Origin: Mansonella perstans
Taxonomy: Eukaryota > Nematoda > Chromadorea > Rhabditida > Onchocercidae
Length of the DNA: 64,000 nt
Assembly: GCA_037074765.1 (NCBI GenBank)
Contig: JBAMDO010000562.1
Coordinates: 248,001-312,000 of the forward strand
Direction: 5' to 3'
Shown: piece after piece, positions 27,721 through 42,426 of the stretch
Numbering within the stretch: position 1 is the first letter of the stretch
Layout: the number at the start of each line of letters is the position of its first letter
Notes under the pieces: generated by a model
What the model was told of the DNA's origin: nothing
The model's input: the letters and a program-made list of their open reading frames with translations, nothing else
The model's database searches: none
Position numbers and translations under genes: made by a program

Positions 27721-30700
27721 AATTTCTAAAGGAATTTTGAATCTCTCTCTCTGCCAAAATTTCTGTGAAGACATGAGTTGGTTGTTGTCAGTCATCACTG
27801 TAGCAGTAATCCTCATACTGAGACAATGGGTAATAGATGAAAGAGATTTACCTGATGATAATTTATCACCCGTAAAACTAATGAATAATATTTGCCTATT
27901 TTTTTCCCGCCCATTTCTGTTTTACACTAATAATGCATTAAGAACAAGAAGAAAAAAGATCAGGTAGGACCGTATTGAGATATAAATTTAGGCTTACGCC
28001 TCTCCAATTTTCCAGTCAATTGGAGCATCTATAGTCGTACCTATCAATTAAGCTAATGATATTATGCAAAGTTCGGAAGTAACTAAGTCACTTAGCTTTG
28101 ATTCAATTAACATTTATCTACCAGAATAATCCAGAAGAAAAAGTAGCTGATTCGATATGGCCCTAAAAAAAGCTTTTTTTACGGAGCATTCCCGAAAGTA
28201 TTCTCTTAACCTGTTTCCTATTTCGAGTTAAATGCTATGAAAACGATGAAATTGTCAAGTTTTCAGCAGACAATTTCTTACATGATATAAATTATTCAGT
28301 GAGACTTTTGAACTATCTTCTTACCGAGAATCACTTTCCTTCGCTTGGAAGGCTTGAAATTGGAAGCTCTTCCCTTCACCAGAACGTTTTCTTGAAATAA
28401 TAACAAATCTTCGATTAGTTTTGTCGTCAATAAGTTATCGTCTTCTATTGTTCATAATTGAAGCATCTTGTTGATAATTTTGATATTTCGGCAATCTTTT
28501 TTAATTTCAGATTTTAATTACTCAAAAAGCATTAATAAAATCATCTCATATATCAAGTTAAAAATAATTCATACTTTTAAAAATTACTCAATTGTCGGTT
28601 TTTTTTTGATATAATAAAACAAAAACATAAAGTGTGTGTGTGTGTGTGTTTGTGTTTGTGTTTGTATGCGTATGTATGTGTATGTATATCTGTAAAAAGT
28701 GCAGCGTATAAGAATTAAATTCACATTATACACTTTATATCAAAATCATAATATAATTGGTAGAAGGGATAGAGAAGAATGCCAATACGTTTACTGAATG
28801 ATTAAATCCTTCAAAACAAGGTCACCCATCAAAGTGCTTCTTTTTTTTTTTGCTCATCTATTGAGTTTGATATTAAAAATCATTCGAGATACTTGGACTC
28901 TCTTTCATCATCATTTCATAGATTTACAATTTTACAAGAAATGCACATTTAACTTTAGTAATACAAAACAACAAATAATAATCATAAAATACAACTAATT
29001 GAATGAACTTTTCCAACTTATCAAGAATAGTTTAAATTTCAACCTATAAATTATTATTAAAATTAGCTTATTTATATTTAATTTTTAAAAACTATGATTT
29101 AAATCATTCAATTTTCGCAGCGATCAGTAATTTTCTTTTCTGTTGATATGAATGGTAGTGTTGGCGCCAGAAAGGTAGAAATTGACCGAAAAACGCTGAT
29201 CGGAGTATGTTTTGCAAAGATTTGCTCAAATTCCATTCTGATGCGAAATTTAATGATAAATAGAGAAAATAATCAAATTTTTAGGCGAGAAGAATGGTCA
29301 TTAACGTTATTCGAACATTATTCATGCTATGAAAAATTGCATGAACTTATTTGAAAATAAAATTTTTCATTAAACTTTTGGCAAAATGTTCAGTTGTTTT
29401 CGCAAAAATTGTCATTTTATTCAGACACCGTAACATGTGAGATAGATGATTGAGTACAATTAATAGATGGAATGAAAATAAAAATAATTAAATGGAATTT
29501 CGAGAATGAAAGGTTTTCACAGTTCGGCATGGAGTCCTACAAAAACCTGGAATCCGAATTTCGGATAAGTGGTATGCATATCACCATATTTTAGAAAGAT
29601 GAGTTTTGTCAATTATTTCATGTTTAAATGTTAAATGACATGAATACACAATGTTCTTCCATCCGATTCAAATCATAAATGGATATGCAATGATTCATTT
29701 CACGGTATGTATGTATTAAATATAATTATGCTAATCTCAAATGATATTGAGCTGTAAGAAAAAGTTTTTATGAAAAAAAGTTTTTGATACTTTTTGTATA
29801 AATCATTCGTTCAAAAGTTTAAATATACAAAAGTAAAGAAATGAGAACATGTTTCTCTTTAAATTATCTGGCTTTTATTGGAAATAGGACAGCAACAAAA
29901 GAATAGTCATAAGAATAAACATCAAAGATATTATTTTTTCAAATACGTATGCATCGTAATTTTAACGTGTCTATAAGCTAATATTAACGAAATTTTTTTC
30001 TAAGAATTAAAATTAATGAGCATTTCGTTTTGCTAAATTTCTTTTTTTCACTAACATTTTCTCAACAGACATTTTTTATGTGCAAAAATATAAATTAATT
30101 TATTCACTGAAAAAGAATTCATCTCACTGAAAAGCAAATGCTGCGAATCAATGCTTAATCTTAATGCTGCTCGGCCAAAATAAAAGTTTTGATTTTCTTG
30201 TGCAATTATTAACATAAATTTCAAATGCAACAGAGGAAAACACTATATCAATTCAGAAATATCAAGTCTATTGTGGAATTTCCGAAAATTTGAACAATAT
30301 ATTTTGAACAATATATCTTACATATCAATTTCTTGATGAATCGGCAATGCTGATAACTGCTTGCATGAAAATCAGAGTATTTCTTAGAACTCTGTAATCC
30401 CACTCCTTATATTCTATATCTCCTTCCGTTTTGAAACATTGCTGTGCCTTATACAGTTTGAATGGAGTGTAGGAACTTAATCACCTGAAATTGTCGCAAT
30501 TCAAACCTACAGAAGAGCATCCTCTGATATGATGGAACGGAACTGATTGCATCATCTCATCATTTCTGTCCTATCAAATTCTTCCTTTATTTACTTGTTA
30601 ATATCTTTGTAAATCCTGTGTTGTACGCATTGTTGAAACATTGAAAACGGTGTCATTTTACAGCATACTTATGAATTTCCAGTTGCGATAGCAATGATAA

Positions 30701-31174
30701 GCGTCATAGAAGGCGTAAAGATTGTTCCTCTAATCACTCCATCTATCAAACTTTATTATCAAACAGATCAAGAAAAGTGCCGTCTCTAAAAGAGACCATA
30801 TCCAGACATTCTTTTAAATAAAGACCGCAAAGGATTCGTTCTTCTGTTACTGACTTCAACATAATAAATTACCATAAATATTTTTTTCATTTAATGTAAT
30901 TAATTTAATTTAAAAGTGGTCGATTTTATTGGTGCAAATATTTTGTTTTAAACATCAAAATTACGAATCAAAAATTTGAAAATTATGAAAACTAAAAAGT
31001 AATTGTTTTCATAAATATTTACATCTTTCTTTTTATGTCTTATGATGTTATGGGAATCCTAAGAATTGCATCTTAGCAAAAGTGAAAACAGTTAAATTTT
31101 GGCAACTCAACTTGTAAACAAAGTGATCATTCATTCCTTTGTTATTTATTTCATTTTTGAAAAACATTGGAGAT
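27721..31174. other. Intergenic, no gene recognised
   Basis: Sequence between the 190-aa membrane protein gene and the tRNA. It contains a (TG)n run at about 28631-28682 and AT-rich low-complexity DNA. A frame at 27737-27967 has one hydrophobic stretch but no start context, splice partner or family resemblance, so it is not called. Confidence 0.6.
28631..28682. repeat. Short TG microsatellite
   Basis: (TG)n with TTTG and TATG variants. No gene is associated with it. Confidence 0.85.
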
Positions 31175-31245
31175 TCCGTTGCCGGGAATCGAACCCGGGC
31201 CTTGCGGGTGAGAGCCGCAAATCCTAACCACTAGACCACAACGGA
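31175..31245 (-). tRNA. tRNA-Glu (anticodon CUC)
   Basis: The minus strand folds as a complete cloverleaf: 7-bp acceptor stem TCCGTTG/CAACGGA, D arm with GGTCTAGTGGTTAGGAT, anticodon stem TGCGG/CCGCA enclosing loop CTCTCAC with anticodon CTC, short variable loop, and T arm CCGGG/CCCGG with TTCGATT. The internal A box (TGGTCTAGTGG) and B box (GGTTCGATTCC) for RNA polymerase III are intact. No intron; the 3' CCA is not encoded, as usual in eukaryotes. It reads GAG codons. Confidence 0.97.
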
Positions 31246-32616
31246 CTACATCATATCCACTTTTATTTTCATATAAAGAATTCAAAATCTGTAAACTATA
31301 ATTTGGAAATTTAAATTACACATTAAAAAAAAATATTGAATGATATGATATCCTAATCCCAATTGAAATAAAAATGCAATGTATTACTCTTGTTAGCTTT
31401 TGTAACATACACTTGAAATGGTCATTCTTCCAGTTTGCATCTTACCTTTTTACAATTTCATTATTATGGAATCATTATAGAACCAATTCATTTGTTTAGT
31501 TATACGAACATTTAGGCTGCCTTTTCATAGTCTTTAAATAAATAAAAACCCATTATCAACAACCCATTATCAGCAATTAAACGACGAATTATGGACGCCT
31601 TCCCAATCACGATCTGTTTACAAGTCTAAAAATTCCCATTGTGTTTCCCATCACTCTCATACAGATATATATATATATATTAGCAGGAATCTGAGGAAAG
31701 AGGAGATAAACGAAATAATCTTTCTTAACCCTAAACTTTAGTAATTTAAAAATAAACCTAAGAAATCAAAATCTAGGGATTTTTTGAACACTCATTTCGC
31801 TAATGGTAATTACTTCAAGTAATTACTTTAAGCGAGTAAGAACCAATGATCACTTTACTTCGTAATCATATCACAACCAAATGTAGTAAATTCATTTCAC
31901 ATTTTCGTACCTTCATTTTCTTCATAAAACTGAAAATAATAAATTTGTTCCCTTTTACGTATAGTTTAGAAAATTAATGACAATGTAAAGAAATGGAAAA
32001 GTATAGTTTATAAAGAGATATTCAAGTAAAAAAAAAAAAAAAAAAACAGGAATTATAGTAAATCACATTCTCATTAAAAACGTTATAAGACATAAAAAAA
32101 AAAATAATAATAATAAAATAAAAAACGAATAGACAAACGGTTAAGGCAAATGGATTCTGAAACGTCTTCAGCAATGCCCAATTGACCCAACCTAATATAA
32201 AGTATGACGGCTTTAATTTTTTCTCAGAAAAGCGACAATTCAAGATAATTCAATATTACATAGCTACAATAAAAAGAATAACCTTTTCAAGTTTTCTACA
32301 TTTTCTTTTAATATCTTTTATCTAAAATATATAAAATAAACTAAGAAAACTATAAAGCGCAGCACAGCAAACCGACAGGTGTGCAACGATAGTACAAAAG
32401 ACCCCTCTGTAAAGCATTTTGAAGATTACAATTATAATGGACAGATACCAAAAAAGGATAAAAGAATAAATGAGAAGTGAATCTATTCTGTTCCAGGTAA
32501 AAAACAAAAGCCGCACACCAATAAGAAAGATAGAAAGAGATGCTACGACAACCGTCAAGCCCATAAATTAGTGTCGCTACTTCTTTTGGCTGCGGGGAGG
32601 GAGGGGTATCTGTGGA
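31246..32616. other. Intergenic between tRNA-Glu and Rab11
   Basis: AT-rich spacer with a TA run near 31665-31680 and an A run near 32029-32046. The part just left of 32617 should include the Rab11 3' UTR on the minus strand. No gene recognised. Confidence 0.6.
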
Positions 32617-34717
<2,101 letters not shown>

Positions 34718-35291
34718 ATTTATATCGATTCCTGGAAGTATAAGGAATAAATATATCTTGAGAAAAAACATTTACACTACGCGAATGATGAAAATTCAGT
34801 GTAGAAAAAAAGCGTTCCTTAGCTTAAATTAAAATTTATTTATAAAATCATTATTAGCCAATGTTATGTACGAAATTCATTCATCTATCTTCTCGATTAC
34901 AATAATTTAAAGAGAATACTTTTTTTCAACATCTCAGTACCACACCAAATAATTCAATGAAAACAGTGATATCTTAAATTAAAGCCAAAAACAGAACTAT
35001 CCTTTGAAAAAAATGTAAAAAAAAAATTTCGCAAAAATCGATGAATGAAATAGAATCAGTGATTTAATCAAAGAACTGGAAATATTCCTGTTTCTTTCTC
35101 AAACTTCTCTGAAAAACTTAAAACGAATATGCAAATACTGCTTTTCATCTGTCTCACTATCACAAGATATTTACAATTCAGTAATATAATAATCCCAGTA
35201 GCATGAAATTGTATGTCATTAAGATCGATGAAAAGCTGAACTTCAACAATACAAGTACAACAAATTAAATACAAATATTATCACTGCACCA

Positions 35292-35775
35292 AGCATATTG
35301 AGCTTTTTGATGAGGTCAAAGGTCTTCTATACCTGTCGCTAGCATATAAACGTACATAAACGCTATTACTTATAGGTATATAAATGCAAAAACCGGATAA
35401 GAACAAATTTTTTATTGCAAATTTGCTGTTTTAGTGATGGAATCTTGAAACAAAAGTTGTAGCAGAGGTTCGAAGAAAGGGCTATCTATGATTGCTAGAA
35501 TAAAAGCTAGCAACTGTAAAAACGCAATTTGTAAATAAATAAGCGATTCGTGACATATCTGAAATTAAGAAACACTTCAATGATACAACATTTCAAGTTT
35601 TTTCCTAAAACTTACAAAATGACAGGTAAATTTCACCGTGCAACGAGCACAAATATATTTGTTGCAAAAACCGGATAAGAACAAAATCAAACGAAAATCA
35701 ACAAAGATCTTAAAATATGAAAGACAATAAAATTCTATATTCAAGACCTTTGACCTCATTAAAAAACCTCAATAC
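35292..35775. mobile_element. Non-coding foldback (MITE-like) element
   Basis: About 31 bases at the left end (TATTGAG...GAGGTCAAAGGTCTT) recur inverted at the right end (about 35741-35775) with a few mismatches and one indel. The innermost 15 or so bases are an exact inverted match. Internally the 23-base sequence beginning TGCAAAAACCGGATAAG occurs as an exact direct repeat at 35385-35407 and 35663-35685. There is no transposase frame, so if mobile it is non-autonomous. No clear target-site duplication was identified. An old duplicated inversion is an alternative. Confidence 0.5.
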
Positions 35776-36799
35776 TATCAGAAAATATAAGATTGATTGT
35801 TTCTCAGATTTGTGATGGAAGAAAAAAAAATGATACTACAACACAATTGCTCATCCTAAAATCTTTAGTGTTATAGCAGAAAGATGACAAATACAAAAAA
35901 AAAAAAAATTTATTGGAAATATTTAATAATTGAAAGTTAAAATTTATTAAAATACATTTAAGAGAATGAGTTTATGTTGAATAAAAAAGTAGAATATCCT
36001 TAAGAAATATTTTCAGATAGCTTTAGCACAACAACTACCTGTTTACCTATTAAATAGCTCAATAGTTGCAAACAATTAGTGAATGTTAAATGGGTCAATG
36101 CATTATTGTTTTTTGTACTATCATAAAAATCGCATTAATCTTACTTCTTATAGGTAAACATAAAAGATTAGTAATGAAAAAATAATTGAAAAAAAAAACA
36201 TTTCTTATATTATGGCACTTAATTCCATCAGAAACAATTTTGACCTGAAATGAACAATGCCAGATACCACTATTATCATCGGGTTTCCACCATACACCGA
36301 TGAAGCCTGACCCGAACCCAGCATTACAAACGCTCCCTTTCTGCTCCAGATGTCATCGATCGGAGAGATAATCAGGCAAAACTGTTGTAAACCCTCTGAT
36401 GAGCGCATTTTCAAAACAATTGAAATTCTATTCGAGAAATGAAGCAAGCAAAAACAATTGAATAACTCCCGTTGTCCGTCCCGAGAATTAGAGATATTTC
36501 CGATGAAAGGATGTTGAGTATTAAGTTCAAATTTAATTTTAAATTTATGATAATATCACTCCAATCTTTGATTACAACAAAATCGGATCAAGTCTTGTAC
36601 ATTCATTGAGAAATTCTAGAAAAAGAATTAAGTGATCCCAATTAATGCCTTAAAATTTCTTAAAAATATGTTTGATAGTAGCAAACTTGTACTCATTTAA
36701 CTTCTTCCATGAATTATTTAACTTCGAATTAACAAATGCAAAATATGAAAGTTTCTCATAGTGGAGATTACAATTTTCATATTCGTTGCATGGTAGCAG

Positions 36800-36960
36800 T
36801 TGGGGTGTAAGGCTTACTGATTTTTGGGGAATGAATAGGGGGGAGGGGGAGATCGTCCTATTGGGGCAATACCTGTATCGGTTGGGGTATTTAAGGGTTG
36901 AGATTGAAAGACCGAGAGTTGGGAATATTTAAGGTTTAAGGGTTATATTTAAGGTACTCC
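36800..36960 (+). promoter_or_regulatory. G-run cluster and TATTTAAGG repeats upstream of rpl-7
   Basis: At least six runs of four or more G lie on the plus strand between 36802 and 36885, in an otherwise AT-rich region. They are followed by three to four copies of (T)ATTTAAGG up to about 36955. This ends about 35 bases before the L7 trans-splice acceptor, so it is probably core promoter or outron of a highly expressed gene. Quadruplex formation is possible but loop lengths are not ideal. Confidence 0.45.
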
Positions 36961-36979
36961 TTATGCTTATTGATTTTGT

Positions 36980-36996
36980 TTTAATTTCAGGATAAC
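36980..36996 (+). promoter_or_regulatory. Trans-splice acceptor of rpl-7
   Basis: TTTTAATTTCAG ends at 36990, six bases before the ATG at 36997. Such a short leader after a strong 3' splice site is typical of SL1 trans-splicing of nematode ribosomal protein genes. Confidence 0.75.
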
Positions 36997-38551
36997 ATGG
37001 AAGAAAAGTTGGCAACTACAAAAGAAACGTTGGCAACTACAAAGTTAGTGTTTTTCTGCTCTTAACATTTTAAGTGAACAAGAAAAGATCAGTTGATAGA
37101 AGATGAACTGCTGACCTTTTATCGTTGATTTTTCTTAATAACTATCCTCAGTTTGAGAAGAGCAAACAACATTTTCTGTAAAATTTGTCTTCGATAATCT
37201 CGCATTTAAGTTGCAAATTAATTAATCTGATAATAGAACTGTCTTAAGATCTTAGAAATTAATTAAACATAGCGAACAGATGAAATTGCTATCAGATTGG
37301 TCGTATCTTTAATGTCTTTAATTTGCCACACTACGTTTATGTTTTTTAGGTACTACTGTATTGTTTTGATAAGGGATACTTTGTTACATCACTTATAGGG
37401 TATTATACTTTGCTGCTTGTTAATTTTTATTAGGCATACTTTTTTAGGAAAAAGAGCCTTCCTACAGTGCCAGAAACGGTGCTAAAACGAAGAAAGCAAC
37501 GTGCAGAGCAGAGAGCCAAAGCCAATGTCAGAAGGGCCAAACTTGCTTTGGTTTGTATTCACTTCGTTAAAACCTTGGCTTTGTCCCACCTTTTTTTCAT
37601 GTATGCTAATTTTTGCGCATTCTCTTTAGGCTATAAAAAGTGCTTGAAAGCTTTGCCGTTAGTGCAATGCTAATATACATATTGAAGCATTTGAACAAAA
37701 CATTTTTCAGAAAGCGAGAACAAAAAGGCTTGAGATTTTCAAGCGTGCTGAAAAATATGTTAAGGAACATAGACAACATGTACGACAAGAAATTCAGTTA
37801 AAGCGTGAGGCTAGAAAAGCAGGCAATTTCTATGTACCTGATGAAGCACGTCTCGCATTCGTGATCCGAATCCGCGGTATCAACCAAATGCACCCACGGC
37901 CGCGTAAAGTTTTGCAACTCTTCCGTTTACGACAAATAAACAATGGCGTTTTTGTCAAATTGAACAAAGCTACACTCCAAATGTTGCGTATTGTGGAGCC
38001 GTACGTTGCTTGGGGATATCCAAGTATGAAAACGGTCCATGATCTAATCTATAAGCGTGGCTACGCAAAAATTAATGGCCGGCGTATACCAATTACGGAC
38101 AACTCTATTGTCGAAAGCGCGCTTGGTGGGTTTTCGAATAATGTGTATTTATCATCATTTATAACTTTAGCATTTTGATAAGTGAACTTTTCGAACTCTT
38201 TTTGTGTAGGTTGTACATATTTCAAAGAACATGAGAAAGTTGTCCAGTAATTACCCGTATATCCTTCTGGATTCGTTGGTATTCAGGAGGAGGCATTTGG
38301 GAACAATTGTTCGCATACTCGTTCACTATCAGCAGGTTTCAGGAAAATGTGATATAATTTGTATGGAAGATCTCGTGCATCATATCTTCAATGTGGGTCC
38401 ATATTTCAAACGTGTTACGAACTTCCTGTGGCCTTTCAAACTGAATAATCCGTCAGGTGGCTGGACGAGAAAAACTAATCATTTCGTTGAAGGTGGTGAT
38501 TTTGGTAATCGTGAAGATCAGATAAATGTACTGCTGAAAAAAATGATTTAA
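36997..38551 (+). CDS. rpl-7: 60S ribosomal protein L7 (uL30), 257 aa
   Basis: Structural protein of the cytosolic large ribosomal subunit. Four exons: 36997-37043, 37448-37550, 37711-38125, 38343-38551; 774 bases, phases matched. Family hallmarks: basic N-terminus with [19 protein letters not shown], then [60 protein letters not shown], and C-terminus [21 protein letters not shown] (here [17 protein letters not shown]). The length is normal. The N-terminal coding exon is Lys/Thr rich with a repeated [11 protein letters not shown]. Phase at 38125/38343 requires donor CTTG|GTGGGT, which reads cleanly into [16 protein letters not shown] polyadenylation signal AATAAA lies at 38688-38693. Confidence 0.98.
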
Positions 38552-39036
38552 TTGATTTGAAGAATGATTTTTGTTTCTGTTCTGATAAAGATAACGTTGT
38601 TTGCCCTGATTCTTTTATTTACAATTTGATCAAATCAGTTCTGGAAGTTAGAAATGGATATAAATATCCAAATGATTAGTTTTTATAAATAAAAATAGTG
38701 TATCTTTATAAAAAAGTTTCAGAAATTTCCTATTATTTTCAGCGTTGAGATGTGAACATTTGATAGTGCAAGCTATTAACGAAAATAAAGGAATAAGCGA
38801 AATCCCAAAGTACCATGAGAAAAAAGAAAATTTAGGTCTTTGTTGGTAATAATGAATATAAAGGAAATTAGTAGTGGATTCATTCTTTCAGATTTGAGGA
38901 AGAATATAACAGTAACTGAGCAAGTGCACTTAATATTGTCACATTTTTGTTCTTGAGATGTTTACAACAAATATCGTTTCATATCCAAATATTTATTGTT
39001 TTATATCCAAATATTTATAGTTTTATAGCCAAGTAT
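38552..39036. other. Convergent 3' intergenic region (rpl-7 / decarboxylase)
   Basis: Between two convergent stops. It contains the rpl-7 poly(A) signal (38688-38693) and, at its right edge, a 22-bp tandem array (38980-39045) that runs into the decarboxylase stop codon. Nothing else seen. Confidence 0.8.
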
Positions 39037-39050
39037 TTATTGTTTCATAT
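38980..39050. repeat. 22-bp tandem repeat overlapping a stop codon
   Basis: Three full copies of (C/T)ATATCCAAATATTTATTGTTT at 38980-39001, 39002-39023 and 39024-39045, plus a partial fourth. On the minus strand each copy carries AATAAA or ATAAAT, so the array supplies several possible poly(A) signals for the decarboxylase transcript. The last codons KQ-stop of that gene lie inside the third copy. Confidence 0.85.
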
Positions 39051-42000
39051 CTCTTCGTACATCTTCAGCAAAATTATGAATGATCGCATATGTTTGGTTT
39101 ATATCCTCACATGTAGTCATAGAACTGCACACTACCAAACGTAGGAAATAAACTCCATGAATATCGGAAGCACTTAAATGGATACGGCGATCATTATTAA
39201 TTCTGCGGCCGAGTTCCTCATTCATTTCATTTGTCGAGTCCTGTCAATGAACAACCGTTAAAAAAAAACATGCTTTCCATTTATTACGAATTCGATTATT
39301 ACTAGTTTTATTGCTAACTACAAAATGATCACGCAGATTGTAAAATTCTGCAAAGTGACGAACCTTTAGACGGAAGCATGTCAATCCCAAATTTCGCGGT
39401 ACGAAAAGCTCCAACAGGTCATCGGTTTGTATGAGCGCTTCAAAGTTCTTTGCCAGCTCTATCATCTGTTATTTGGAATTTTGTATTAGAAAACTATTGA
39501 AGTCTAAGAAGAATTTGAAATGCAGAAGAATGAACAATCCGTGCAGAAGCAAAAATTATGAAAAGAGATTCTTTGAAGAGAACCTTTCTTAAGTGCATCT
39601 GCAAACCACTGATGCCAAAATTCCGCAGCACAAACCATATTTTTAACGAACGAAATCTTCTACCAAGAGCTATTTCGAAATGCTAGAAATTATCGATCTT
39701 CAGATTCGCATATTGATGTATATTAGCTTAAGGAGTAGCTCTGGGCTTTGTTTTTCTTTATGCAGAAACATGAAATTCGTATTAGACACAGTCATTGTAT
39801 TGTCAAGTTTTAAAGGACATTAAGATTGAATCTTAAATTTAACTTTTTCAAACAATGAAATTTAACTTTTTTTTTCAACCAATCAAGTGTGGAAGATATA
39901 AAAATTTAGCTCTCTTCTATGATACAATCTTAGTAACAATGGTAATAAAGCATAAATGTGATTCTCGATCACTGCTACCAAATTTTCCTTTCTACCACCA
40001 AATACTTTTCATTATCGCTGAGTTATAATTTAGACCAAAAGATGAAAAAACTCTGTTAATCTCTGTTTCAGATTTCAAACAACGGCATTATCAACACTTA
40101 TCCTTAATCTTTTTTTACCATAACTGTAAGATTAAAAAGAGAAGTTACTCGATAATCAACTGCATCAATGTGTTCATGTTTTAAATAAGTGGCATAAATT
40201 GAGAAGTACTTCATTAGTTTTTTCCCATTTTTGAACCTGAAATTCGAATTTCTTACAAACCTTAAACAATTTTTCAGTCATTTTTGAACATATTGGAAAC
40301 ATATCTGTATTGCTGTTCTTATCCAAAAATGGAGAAGTCTTGATTACTTCAAGCTTGCTTCAAAATTTATTTGTTATGCTTATCGTAATAATAATTGATA
40401 GGATCAATACCACATCGGGGAGCAATCAAAATTTATTGGTAATGCTTTGTGAGCATTCATATTGAAAGAATCAACATATTTTAATCCACGAGAGAAGTAG
40501 CGATATTCAGGACAAAGTAGAAATGCACCTGCAAAATATACATCCGATTCGATGCACTTTGCTCTAATTGATGTTGTATTGCAATAGAAAATTCAGCAGT
40601 AATATCAAAAACCAAAAACACAATTATTCGACTCTGCTTCCCTTACACTTTATCTTTTTCCTTGATTTATACTTTAGTTTTTCAGAAATTAATTCCAATA
40701 ATTACCAGCATAAGCAGAATCGATATGTACCCAAATGTTTTCTCTTTGACATATCGGTCCGAGCTCATCCACTAGATCCATACCACAAGTTGATGTTGTA
40801 CCCAAGGTCATAATGAATATAAATGGTACCAAACCATTCTTTCGATCCAACTGAAACTCTGATTGCAGTTTTCCCATTTATCTCTATACGTTAAAAATGA
40901 AGTTTCAAGTCAGAATGCAAGTAGAATGGTAAATAAAAATTTCATCATGGATGAGTTCCGCAACTTCATGGATGAATTCGCAACCCGTCAAATTTACCAT
41001 TATCGCTTCTTCAAGGATTTCTGCAGTAACGACGAAATTGTCAAATGGACCGCCACGTACAGTTTTTAGCTTTCGCAGGCGCACAGCTGCCAGCATAACA
41101 TCTTTTTCCACTGATGAGTGGGCCTTAAATGTAATCTATCCGGTAGATAAATATAACATAGTCAAAAATTCCATTAACAATTTCTTTTTTTCTTTTCCTT
41201 CGTGATTTCATTTTTCTGCATCGCAATCTTCTCCCGTCCTCCGTTCCCTTTTCATTTTTTGCATATTTTGAAACTTTTTTGTTAATGCTCAATTTTGCAG
41301 ATCACCTGGTCCGAGCAGTAAGCAACCAGCTTAGTTATAATGCTTGCATCGTGGTACGGATAGTGATATAATTCACCAGGACCATCCGAAATAACTTGCA
41401 GTTCGTTGTTGTTGATACCTTGAGATGCTCTAATACGCTAAAAAAGTATATTTAACGTTAAAGTTGGGACTTCATGTTCAGAAAAGAAATATAAAAATTT
41501 AGTTACATCTTTGTGTGGAAATATTTTTGGTAATTATAAATAGAAAGGAAATCATGAAGACAGATTGCTCAGCAAGCAACCGTGATACCTCTATAGCTTG
41601 TCCTCTTGCTGTTAATATTGCCATGTAAGCTGCCTCACTGGCAGTGCTTTGAATCATCCCTAAACCAGATCCATAGTCCGTATTTAGGAATTCTTCCGGT
41701 AGCCCAAATGCCTTCGCTAACCAATTTGTCATAGAAATTTCAAGTTCCGTCATGGAAGGCGACGAATGCTAGAAATTCTACTATTTTAATATGTCATCAA
41801 CAACTTCTACACAGAAATTACGCTTGTTTCACTTTTATGTTCTTTGATTTTTAAAACTTGCGTGGCTAGGAAAACTTACTGCAGTCCAAGAGCCTTGATT
41901 TGGAACTTTTTTAAAGGTTTTAACTTACCCAGCTAAATCCAACGCTTGCGAGTCCACCGCTGAGAATATCGCCCATGATGGACTGGTAAGAAACACCAGT

Positions 42001-42416
42001 GGGAAAATAAGCAAAAAATTTAGGATGATGCCAATGGGTGTTGCAATTAATGACCACTTTATCGATATCATTAAAAATTTCTTCCCACGACTCACCCATG
42101 AAAGGGGCATCTTGCGGTACCTCAAATTAAACCTCACTTAAATGTATTTTAATGAAATTTTACTAAAATTGGGATATACTATATTCAAAGGAAATAATGG
42201 GATGTCTAGAACAAACTCCGTGAAGTGTTTTTTCTGCTCACAACGAAGGATTTGTACAAATTCATAGTTAGTATTTTTATAAAAAAATAGCACCAATTTG
42301 TTCATGAACCCAGGTTTTGCAGCAGGTAACGGAGACATTTTTGGGAGCGAATCCCAATAATTCGCGACTAGATCAATCATTTGTTTGCCGTGCTGACGGA
42401 ATTCATCTCCCTTCAT
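39037..42416 (-). CDS. Aromatic-L-amino-acid decarboxylase family protein, 502 aa
   Basis: PLP-dependent group II decarboxylase (DOPA/5-HTP, tyrosine and histidine decarboxylase family), a pathway to amine transmitters. Eleven exons (minus): 42416-42294, 42120-41929, 41768-41589, 41437-41306, 41123-40998, 40850-40706, 40528-40411, 40236-40149, 39682-39584, 39465-39364, 39240-39037; 1509 bases, phases matched. Landmarks: [47 protein letters not shown] (H211, stacking His), [10 protein letters not shown] (D295), [18 protein letters not shown] (K327, Schiff-base Lys), TYLKH (Y356, flexible-loop Tyr), [18 protein letters not shown]. Catalytic His, Asp, Lys and Tyr are kept, but usual PHKW is AHKA. 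Substrate cannot be assigned; it may match the nematode hdl or basl type. Not a pseudogene by frame. Confidence 0.92.
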
Positions 42417-42426
42417 TTTAAGTAAT

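Larger units (their letters stand above)
34718..36979. promoter_or_regulatory. Divergent intergenic region between rab-11 and rpl-7
   Basis: Shared upstream region for Rab11 (minus) and ribosomal protein L7 (plus). It holds a foldback element at 35292-35775 and a G-run cluster with TATTTAAGG repeats at about 36800-36960, listed separately. The rest is AT-rich and no coding sequence was recognised. Confidence 0.6.

Noticed and set aside
39037..42416. Decarboxylase as a pseudogene
   Set aside because: The unusual lysine motif suggested decay, but all eleven exons join in frame with no stop and the other catalytic residues are intact.
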